A stretch of 7,756 nucleotides of DNA, taken from assembly GCA_022448645.1 (NCBI GenBank), contig JAKVBZ010000148.1, forward strand, positions 1 through 7,756, read 5' to 3'. The notes under the pieces were generated by a model. The model ran no database searches. It was given only the letters and a program-made list of their open reading frames with translations, and was not told the DNA's origin. Below, in pieces: positions 1 through 6,800 of the stretch. Origin of the DNA: Pirellulaceae bacterium. Lineage in GTDB: Bacteria; Planctomycetota; Planctomycetia; Pirellulales; Pirellulaceae. The position numbers and the translations under genes are program-made. Position 1 is the stretch's first letter; every line of letters begins with the position of its first letter.

Positions 1-377
1 TGGTGCGTCACTTCGATCCGCTCGGTCTGCGCGCCCCTTCGTGGTCCGAGGGCGATTTCAATGGCGACGATCGAGTGGATATCGCCGATTTCAACGTGAT
101 AGCAATGTTTTTCGCGCCCAGTGGGTATTTACCACCCGGAACACTTCTAAGTCGACTCACGGGGCCAGTTCTGCCACAGGAATTGTCTGCAAGCGGCGGG
201 GCAGTGGTAGATCGCTCGTCCCTGAACACGGTGGTGCCACATGAGGCGTCTGAAACGGATTCCCTGCGTGATCAGGAGAAATTTGGCATGCGGCGCGAAA
301 GTTCTGCCGTCGACCTCGCTTTCGCCGACAGCGAGCTCCAACGCCTGCGGAGCCGACGTAAGATCCACCAGCCGTAG
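1..377 (+). CDS. C-terminal end of a dockerin-like surface protein (5' partial)
   Basis: The frame is open from the left edge, with its first full codon at base 3, and ends at TAG 375-377, so only about 124 C-terminal residues are visible. The GTG at base 3 is not a likely start. The visible part contains one dockerin type I-like calcium-binding half-repeat, GDFNGDDRVDIADFNVI, at local residues 17-33. Asp18, Asn20, Asp22, Asp26 and Asp29 are spaced like an EF-hand-type loop. Such a repeat followed by a low-complexity, Ser/Arg-rich tail is common at the C-termini of very large planctomycete surface proteins; that comparison is from general knowledge. The roughly 90-residue tail after the repeat ends in a basic stretch (LRSRRKIHQP) and matches nothing I recognise. 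The enzymatic or adhesive part lies outside the window, so the function cannot be called. In anaerobic cellulolytic bacteria dockerins bind cohesins; in planctomycetes their partner is not established. Confidence 0.7.
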   Translation, partial: VRHFDPLGLRAPSWSEGDFNGDDRVDIADFNVIAMFFAPSGYLPPGTLLSRLTGPVLPQELSASGGAVVDRSSLNTVVPHEASETDSLRDQEKFGMRRESSAVDLAFADSELQRLRSRRKIHQP

Positions 378-640
378 GGAATTCGTCATGCAATGTGCGA
401 TCCACGCATGTCCGTCCATGAATACATAATAACGCTGTAAGACGGGCCTTGAGGCGTTGGGTTGCAACCTTTCCAAAGGTCGGTCGGCATGAAAACTTCA
501 GAACTCCTGATCTCGGCGGAAATAAAAAAATGACACCGACTTGACGTGACCACGCTGACCGATTATCTTTAGGTGTAAGGATAAATAAAACTCGGTTCGG
601 ACAAGAACTACTGTAGCTTTCGAAAACACGAAATTCGGCC

Positions 641-682
641 GTCGCTGGGATGTTAGCGACCGCTGAGTGTCGTGTTTTTTTT
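641..682 (+). terminator. Terminator-like or attenuator-like pair of alternative stem-loops with a T8 tract
   Basis: GTCGCT (641-646) is perfectly complementary to AGCGAC (655-660) across an 8-base loop. The same GCGAC (656-660) can instead pair with GTCGT (669-673, one G-T wobble) across an 8-base loop, followed by one G and eight T residues (675-682). The second hairpin plus T tract fits a weak Rho-independent terminator, and the first would compete with it. It could simply end transcription of the gene stopping at 377, though it lies about 265 bases downstream. It could also be an attenuator in the leader of the gene at 919. The stems are short, so the call is tentative. Confidence 0.35.
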
Positions 683-904
683 GCGCGATTCACTCAGGAT
701 TTTAGTGAGGATGCCGGGCAGTGCGCCCGAATAATTCACTCGCCGGAATGGTGCACATAGCGCGATAGATGATTGTAACAGTTTAGCCGTATGCAGCACG
801 CGTTTCGGTAGGGGGCGAGTGGTCCTGGAATTCGCCAAAGGGTTACCTTTCATTGAAGTCATTTTCGCCAGCACGGTCCAAATACAGGGAAATGGATTTT
901 TATT

Positions 905-910
905 GGGAGA
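905..910 (+). promoter_or_regulatory. Ribosome binding site of the PEP-CTERM gene
   Basis: GGGAGA lies 8 bases before the ATG at 919 and matches a Shine-Dalgarno core (GGAG). Together with the signal peptide that begins at that ATG, it fixes the start codon. Confidence 0.7.
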
Positions 911-918
911 GCAAGTAG

Positions 919-2487
919 ATGCAACGTTTTAATTCTGTACGAGCTGTTGTTACGGTTTCCGTCTGTTGTGTGAGCATTTGTACGGCGTTGTTCTCAACAA
1001 CTCCGGCAAGCGGACAGCCGCTGCAAAACGGGCTACTACTTTGGTTGGACGCGCATGATCCGACGACCATTCTCGACGGTGCAGGACGTAACGCGAACGA
1101 CGGGAGCTTTAATGCCAACGACGTACAAACGTGGAAGGACAAAGCGCTCGGCAACGGTGCCCAGGACGCGACCTTGATCGATGCTACACCCTTCACTTAC
1201 ACCGCAAGCGGCCCGTTTAACGGTGCCCATTTAAACAGCAATGGCTCCAACGCGCTCGAGTATCCTGACGTCAACGCCAGTGGCGACTCCACAACGATTT
1301 ACGTGATGAGCACGGAGAGAACCACATCTGGCGTAACTTCGCTTGCGATGCAATACCTTGACGGCACAGGCGCGATCGTCTACGACGGAGCCAGTGGCGT
1401 TTCCAGTCGGGAGCTGATGGTAGGTTTTCGCGGTGCTCAGGAAACGTATTCAAGTCCAAATATGTTCGTGGGGAACCAACCAGTTATTGCAACATGGTCT
1501 TACGATGGCGGCACCAAAACCGATGTCAATAGCTATGACTTCCGGAGGAATCCGGATGGGAGTGGCCAAGCTCCAGTCACATTTGCCGACACGGACTGGG
1601 GCCCCGTCAATAAGAACAATTGCTGTATCGGTGGAGCCAGTACGGCAAGCTTGATCGGTCGCGAGAATGCACCAGGTGGCATTCCACTCGATTGGGCGGC
1701 AGTGCTGATTTACGATCGACAATTGAACGAGACTGAAATGACACAGGTCATGGGTGCGCTCGGTAATCAATACGGAATTCCCTCCATCAATGTTGGTCCA
1801 CCGCCGACAGACCAAGTCTGGACTGTCGACGCTTCGGGCAGCTGGTCGTCCGTCAACAACTGGTCTTTCGGCATTATCCCCAACAAAGACCCCAACACGC
1901 CCAACAGCGGTAGCCATTCGGCGACGTTCGGATCGAAAATCACGGCCCCGCGAACGGTGTTCACAGAATCGGAGATAACCGTCAATCGCATTGTCTTTGA
2001 TAATGCAAATGCATATGTCATTTCAGGGTATTACCCGATTAATCTGGAAGCAAGCACCGTCCCCGCAGATCCTAGAATCGACGTAGCGTCGGGCGCCCAC
2101 CAGTTTCAGACATCCGTGAATTTGCTGAGTGACACTGTCGTCGACGTCGAAAGCAACGCGACACTCATATTCAATAACGCCTTGAATCTCAATTCCCACG
2201 TGCTAACCAAAACCGGTTCGGGCACGCTGGCCATCAATAACATACTAACTTCCGGCGGCGGCACGCTGAACTGTAGTCAGGGCAAGTGCAGCGGATCGGG
2301 CACGATTGGTGGTGACGTGAACAACGACGGAGGAACCATCTCTCCAGGTAATAGCCCCGGTGAGATGTCGATGGATGGTTTGGAGGCGTCTGTTGTGCCA
2401 GAGCCGTCCTCTCTTCTCCTGACACTGCTGGGCCTGCTGCTGTTGGGTGTGATGAGCTTGGTGCCACGAACGAGGGTCTCCACCTAA
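919..2487 (+). CDS. Secreted LamG-like / beta-strand-repeat protein with PEP-CTERM sorting signal
   Basis: This is a 522-residue exported protein. Residues 1-32 form a signal peptide: basic n-region, hydrophobic core, and probable cleavage after ASG32. Residues 38-288 look like a LamG/concanavalin-A-like jelly roll, opening with GLLLWLDA and closing with AAVLIYDRQLNETE and a QYGI end. Residues 300-490 begin VWTVDASGSWSSVNNWS and contain short repeating beta strands ending in GGTISPGNSPG, typical of autotransporter-associated beta-strand-repeat proteins. The C-terminus is a PEP-CTERM tail: VPEPSS at 493-498, a Leu-rich membrane segment, then the basic PRTR. In known systems exosortase recognises this tail and processes the protein at the inner membrane on its way to the outer surface or exopolysaccharide matrix; no exosortase gene is in the window. 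Cysteines are few outside the signal peptide: adjacent Cys235-Cys236, and Cys452 and Cys457 five residues apart. Tandem stops (TAA, TAG) follow the last codon. The ligand is unknown; the sorting call is firm and a binding or matrix role is inferred. Confidence 0.88.
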   Translation: MQRFNSVRAVVTVSVCCVSICTALFSTTPASGQPLQNGLLLWLDAHDPTTILDGAGRNANDGSFNANDVQTWKDKALGNGAQDATLIDATPFTYTASGPFNGAHLNSNGSNALEYPDVNASGDSTTIYVMSTERTTSGVTSLAMQYLDGTGAIVYDGASGVSSRELMVGFRGAQETYSSPNMFVGNQPVIATWSYDGGTKTDVNSYDFRRNPDGSGQAPVTFADTDWGPVNKNNCCIGGASTASLIGRENAPGGIPLDWAAVLIYDRQLNETEMTQVMGALGNQYGIPSINVGPPPTDQVWTVDASGSWSSVNNWSFGIIPNKDPNTPNSGSHSATFGSKITAPRTVFTESEITVNRIVFDNANAYVISGYYPINLEASTVPADPRIDVASGAHQFQTSVNLLSDTVVDVESNATLIFNNALNLNSHVLTKTGSGTLAINNILTSGGGTLNCSQGKCSGSGTIGGDVNNDGGTISPGNSPGEMSMDGLEASVVPEPSSLLLTLLGLLLLGVMSLVPRTRVST

Positions 2488-2595
2488 TAGAGCGGCGGGT
2501 AGAGGTTAAGATTCTAACCCGGGGGGATCGCCAATCCTCGTTGATCGCCCGACGTATGATAGCCAAATCGGCCCGTGAGGTCGGCCGCCCTTGTC
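2488..2595. other. Convergent intergenic gap with weak hairpins
   Basis: This 108-base gap separates the ends of two converging genes. Two short stem-loops are visible: GGTTA (2504-2508) with TAACC (2515-2519), and a GC-only stem CGGCC (2569-2573) with GGCCG (2583-2587) around a 9-base loop. Neither is followed by a T tract on either strand, so neither is called as an intrinsic terminator. GATCGCC occurs twice within 20 bases, which may be chance. Confidence 0.4.
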
Positions 2596-3543
2596 CTATG
2601 AACCGTTTCGCCAAGTGAGGCGAATCTGTTGACCGTCGAGCGGATGGTTTGCGGCAATTGTGTGAAGTGTCAAACGTATTCCATCGGCCGCCAGATATCC
2701 CTCCACCCACCCTTGGGGCTGTTTGGGATCGAATAGATAAGCGGTGGTGGGAAGATTGATTAGGTGTAATCCGTTAACCTCGCCAAGTTTCCATACGTGC
2801 GTATGTCCGCAGATGTACGCCTTCACGTGCCGGCGCGTTCGCAGAACGTCGACGACGGCGTCATTGTCGAGCAGGCCTGACAACTTGGACCAAATCGGGT
2901 CCCGCTTCGAATTTATCTCCAAATGGTGGTGACCAACCACGATCGCCGGTTTGTCGGCGTGTTGGTCGATCGCCTTGGCCAGCCATCGGATTTGGGGCGC
3001 GCCGAGGTTGCCTTCCGTAACAGTGCTTTTCGTATTGTAGAGTGAATCGAGCAAAAACCAGTTAGCGTGTTCGGTCTCGATGATACTTACCCATCTGTCT
3101 TCCACGGGCGGATGTTCGGGTCTCAAGTCAGCCAATGCCTGAATACATAGTCCGCGTCGATCACAATTCCCCAATGGTCAAATGGACTCGAATACCCGAG
3201 TTGCGCATCGGGGAAATCAGCCGGCCAAATTGTTTGTAGGCTTCTGGCGTCGGCGGTGATCCGTCCGTCGCGAGATCCCCGTTGACGATCACATGCGCCG
3301 GTTGAGTGTCGAGTCGCGTAATCGCGCCCACCACTTGCCGAAGGTGATCTCGGTCATGTTGATTCCTCGCGCGGTCGCCGCCGGGTCGGGCATGATATGC
3401 GTATCGGAAACCAGCGCAAATCGGTTGAGGTCGCTGTCGACGTTCCGAGGATACCCCTTTGGTACGAGGACGCCGCTACCGATCACGCCCGCGGCACCTG
3501 ACGTAAATTGGCGATGTGATATCGCGGGAAGGTGAATTGGCAT
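2596..3543 (-). pseudogene. Calcineurin-like metallophosphoesterase, broken by two frameshifts
   Basis: Read from ATG 3543 to TAG 2596, this encodes a calcineurin-like (PF00149-type) phosphoesterase once two insertions are allowed for. The restored product is about 314 residues, a normal size. Frame 1 gives a Tat-like leader and FALVSDTHI (Asp47, His49), then stops at TGA 3289-3291. The middle part (HVIVNGDLATDG, Asp89; then IRVHLTIG) is in another frame. From about 3171 the first frame resumes with GNCD, GHHH (203-206) and GHTH (245-248). The lesions fit a duplicated GA at 3348-3351, since removing two bases restores NMTDHLRQVV, and an extra G in the G-run at 3169-3172, since removing it restores HLTIGN. 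The motif set DxH, GD, GN(H)D, GHxxH/GHTH holds the two-metal site in this family. Two further oddities are Cys126 in place of the catalytic GNHD histidine, and SHRQF in place of the Tat SRRxF motif. The start is supported by GGAG (3552-3555), 8 bases upstream. I judge it a decaying pseudogene; sequencing error could explain the frameshifts but not the substitutions. Confidence 0.82.
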
Positions 3544-3551
3544 CGAGTTAA

Positions 3552-3555
3552 CTCC
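3552..3555 (-). promoter_or_regulatory. Ribosome binding site of the metallophosphoesterase pseudogene
   Basis: On the minus strand GGAG sits 8 bases before the ATG at 3543. It decides that start in preference to in-frame extension upstream, where a TGA at 3577-3579 closes the previous frame. Confidence 0.6.
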
Positions 3556-3576
3556 GAGGTTTTTTTTAACAACTCC

Positions 3577-3843
3577 TCAATCAACGTTGCTCGTCGTTTG
3601 AGTTGGCGGATATCGGCAGTCGTCGTCGATGTCTTTAATTACTTGGACGGCATTCGCCAAATCCAGTGGACGAATATCAGATTCGGATTGAGCGATTTCC
3701 CGAAGACCCTTCGACAGTCTCAAATATGCATCAGTGAAGAGAGGGGGCCACGTGGCGAGCGGTTGAGCTGAGGTGTGATCCGCGTCAAACGCACGAGTTT
3801 TCCGCCTGCATGTGAAATGAGATCTTTCATGCAGGGTGCTCAT
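3577..3843 (-). CDS. Hypothetical 88-residue protein, possibly a gene remnant
   Basis: The frame runs from ATG 3843 to TGA 3577, 33 bases before the phosphoesterase start and in the same frame as it. I do not recognise the product. Residues about 36-76 (FTDAYLRLSKGLREIAQSES, then LDLANAVQVIKDIDDD) look like real amphipathic helix. The first 30 residues and the last 12 (CRYPPTQTTSNVD) look less natural. A neighbouring minus-strand frame across about 3635-3560 reads DIRQLKRRATLIEELLKKTS, which looks more like helical protein than the annotated end. A frameshift near 3635-3645 may therefore have replaced the original C-terminus. The start has only a weak AGAG upstream and sits at the edge of a strong inverted repeat (3805-3835). 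It lies 44 bases after the stop of the large enzyme gene, so it could be co-transcribed with it. It could be a short real gene, a fragment of a longer one, or chance; no function is proposed. Confidence 0.35.
   Translation of the reverse strand: MSTLHERSHFTCRRKTRAFDADHTSAQPLATWPPLFTDAYLRLSKGLREIAQSESDIRPLDLANAVQVIKDIDDDCRYPPTQTTSNVD
3805..3835. repeat. 31-base inverted repeat (8-bp perfect arms)
   Basis: CCTGCATG (3805-3812) and CATGCAGG (3828-3835) are perfect reverse complements. Inside them AAA (3815-3817) pairs with TTT (3825-3827) after a 2-base bulge, leaving a 7-base loop. The total of 11 pairs is the strongest hairpin I found in the window. No T tract follows it on either strand, so it is not a typical intrinsic terminator. 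It begins 5 bases inside the start codon of the 88-residue frame, so it could block initiation there, act as an RNA-processing or 3'-end stabilising element for the large enzyme transcript, or be a protein-binding palindrome. Confidence 0.6.
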
Positions 3844-3887
3844 TGGGTGTCTCTAATCATTAGCAAATAAAAAACGATCGTGAGTGT
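3844..3887. other. Short gap between two minus-strand genes with small palindrome
   Basis: Forty-four bases separate the stop of the large enzyme gene (TAA at 3888-3890 on the minus strand) from the ATG at 3843. On the minus strand the order is a self-complementary ACGATCGT, a run of T residues, then CTAATGATTAG (3853-3863), a perfect 5-bp-arm palindrome. The T-rich stretch after a small dyad could act as a poor terminator, but the dyad has no loop of usable size. Read-through into the next frame is therefore possible. Confidence 0.35.
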
Positions 3888-6800
3888 TTAACGTGGGTTC
3901 CTGACAGGCGTAACGGTAGCATCTAAACCCAGGAGCATTTCAGTGTATATCGCCATCTGTCTACGCCAATCATCCAGGTCAATGTCTGTAGGAATTTCAT
4001 CAAGCCATGTTTCCACTTCAGTGATCCTTTCCAGACGTCTTCCTGAGGTTCGGCATTGAGTGATGGCATCCTGAAGTGTAGCCAGATATCTGGCATCGTC
4101 GTAGCCTTCACGATACGCTTCCCACGGCAGCGTATCAAAAGGAGCTTCGGCTCCACGAAGAACAAAACTGTGGAGGTTTGACCAATCCACTGGACCAGCC
4201 GACAGATTAGGGGAATAAAGGAAGTGGTTATATGACCAGGTCATCGTGCCGTCCAAATTTGCCTTGTAAAGTCCAAGACCGCGCAGCCGACGATGGACCT
4301 CGGGGATAGGTCTACCGGCAGAAGAATCCATGTATGTAAAGATTTTGAAACCATTGTTGTGAACGTTCTGGATCAAAACCGGATAGTCCGGAGGGCTAAA
4401 CTCAGTATGGGTGTAAGGGTCAAGGATCCAATCGATGGGATCTAGAGCCCACGGCGCGGTTGGAACGTAATCCAGCCAAGGGTCAGCCTCTCCGTGTGAT
4501 GAAACGTCCATTGGGTTGCCTGCTGGATGAGTAATTACCGGGCAATCTAAAATATCACCGACATATGGAAAGAAACCGGCAAAGTTAGCAGCAAAAATCT
4601 TACCTCCACCAGCATGGACTGCATCCCACGTAGGACGCTGGGCAACAAGTCTCTCACCGGTTGCCTCATCATTACCCATAAAATACACATCTGAATAACC
4701 TCTCTGCTGGGCCCACGTTACAATCTCTGAGACCATTGCTGTAACTTCACTTGATGTATATGCGCCTCCGTTGCCGGCATGGATCGGGGTACCGGCTACA
4801 ATATACAGCGGCCCGGCTGCTTTCATGCCCGCCTGTTCCCGCAATGACAGCTCGTGTGCAAAGCCAGTAAAATCGAGGGTACCATCACCAACATCTACAA
4901 CCTCAGCGTTATAGATGTTGGGATTCATACAGCCGTGTGCAACCATATTCTTGTACTCGTTAATACGCATCTGATCGCTGTAATAAGCGGTAGCATAATA
5001 AAGACTGTATTCAAAGTTAGGCTCAAGTAGATCAAAATCCGGTACATCAAGTTCCAGGGTTAATGTCTGAGTTGGCGCATTTGTGGAGGTAACGCTAATA
5101 GTTCCGGTGTATGTTCCTGAAATCGCATCATCCGGCACATGAACAGTCAGCCAGAACTGCTGGCGTGATGCCACATCTGCAGGCTGCAGCGTAGCTGTAT
5201 CAATCGGTGTTCGAGTAAATTCCATGCCCTGTGTGAAAGGGGACACCAACTCTTCGTGATCTATTATCAGCAGACTGGGATCATGAAGCAGAACCTGGTT
5301 CATCCGACCGGGAAAATCCGTTATCCGCAGCCAGCAGGGCTGAACAACCCGAACATCTACAGCGCTGGAGGGGATGGTGGCACCGAAATCACCTGATAAC
5401 TGCCCAACGGTTACCATGAGATTCTCAAGAGTGCTGTCTGTTTCTACGACAAACGAGGCAGGCTCATACTCACCACGGCAGGCCATCATCCTTATATCTG
5501 TCCCAATTCGACAAGCAGCAACGGGTAGTTCCTTATGCTCCTGGATGGCATAGTTATTGATCGCAGGCTCAACAATAAAAGTTGAGACCATATGGTATTT
5601 GTTTTCCAGGTATCTCCAAATGGCCTGACGGTTATCGGCACCAAGAGCCGTATCGTAAACAATAATCTCAGCTATCAGGGCATCAGGACCTACGTTGGAC
5701 AGTGGACTGTCGTCTTCGGCGCCGATAATAAAAATTCCATCCATAGTGTCGGACTCTATGCCCGAATCTTGACTCGTGAAATCAAGATAACTTTTTTCAC
5801 CCTGTACCCAGGTATAAATGTGATAGGTATCCGTGTCATTGAAATCAAAGCCGGCAGCATCATTGACAAGAATCTGGTTGTTGTTCCAGGACAGTCTCTC
5901 ACCGGTATTGCCGGAAACAATGTAGTTTTCTTCACTGGGCAATGCTAAGGACTTGAACTTTACAACGGCAAAGACCGAACCGGCATTCGCTAAACTTGAT
6001 GTCAGAAAAAGGTGGTCGTCGGCCGCGTCAAAATCCACTGCCGCTCTGCCGCCAAAGGCATTGGCACGGTATATTGGCCGATAGCTGGTATTGAATTGTT
6101 CGGCATAGGGGCCTGCACGTGATGTCCATGTCTCCACCGGAACCCCATCACTTAGACCAAGTGAACTTGCATCCAGATGAAGCAGCAGGCCGGCGGTAGT
6201 TGGTAATTCTGTAGTAGCTGAACACGGGTCAGAGAAACCGGTTTCGTTTTGACTGGGAGCATTATCGCGGGCTTTGGCCCTGAATATGTATTCAGTTACC
6301 GGGTCCAGGCCTGTCGCCAAATAGTTCGGGTCCTTTTGCCAATTGCTGCTGGCATCGCCATCAGTTGTACATTCGAAGTAATACTGCACAGGCGGATTAA
6401 CAGCATCCGTGGCAGCGGTGGCTGTCATCGTTATACTGTAGCCGTCAACCGCAACTGGCGGCTGCGCCCAGGTCATCGGGTCCGGTTCCGGCGGGTCAGA
6501 TTCTATTATTCTTGCTGTAGAAACAAAACTGATGTTGTCGACTTCCTTAAGTCCTGGATTCGGAGCATGTATGTCGTTCCACGTCAAAAAAACACTCGAA
6601 CAGGCTTGAAGTTTGGTCTTCCCGCCCGCGGTCAGTGGTATGACAAAGGTCGGGTTAAGTGATACCTGGGTTGCTCTATCAATAATATCGACACTGATAG
6701 TGTTAGCTAACTGGTCAAAGATAACCTTTACGGTAACAGCTACATTAGTGCCACCCATAAACCGATTGCCTACTCCAGGTGCTCCGCCATCAGTAACTCT

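Larger units (their letters stand above)
378..918. other. Long intergenic region before the PEP-CTERM gene
   Basis: About 540 bases carry no convincing gene. Frames here are short or are antisense extensions of the upstream gene. Small symmetric elements are visible: GGTTGCAACC at 460-469, ACCTTTCCAAAGGT at 467-480, and the stem-loop group at 641-682 annotated separately. A 14-codon frame (489-533) has a weak AAGG upstream and is not called. I saw no clear sigma-54 (GG-N10-GC) promoter, although RpoN promoters are known upstream of some PEP-CTERM genes. No -10/-35 pair stands out for the gene starting at 919. Confidence 0.6.

Noticed and set aside
489..533. 14-codon frame that might be a leader peptide
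   Set aside because: Only a weak AAGG upstream and no run of regulatory codons; chance is the simpler explanation.
157..693. Minus-strand frame of 178 codons across the end of the first gene
   Set aside because: Antisense to the dockerin-like coding sequence, no ribosome binding site, and a composition expected of a shadow frame.
1450..1917. 155-codon minus-strand frame inside the PEP-CTERM gene
   Set aside because: Shadow of a well-supported gene; no start signal or recognisable domain.
2500..2590. Bidirectional intrinsic terminator between converging genes
   Set aside because: Stems of only 5 bp and no T tract on either strand.
2234..2710. 158-codon minus-strand frame spanning the end of the PEP-CTERM gene
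   Set aside because: Overlaps the supported C-terminal sorting signal on the other strand and the start of the phosphoesterase C-terminus; low-complexity Arg/Ser content.
5592..5948. 118-codon plus-strand frame inside the large enzyme gene
   Set aside because: Opposite-strand shadow of the second LamG domain, without a start signal.
6249..6662. 137-codon plus-strand frame inside the large enzyme gene
   Set aside because: Shadow of the FN3 and first LamG domains; no independent support.
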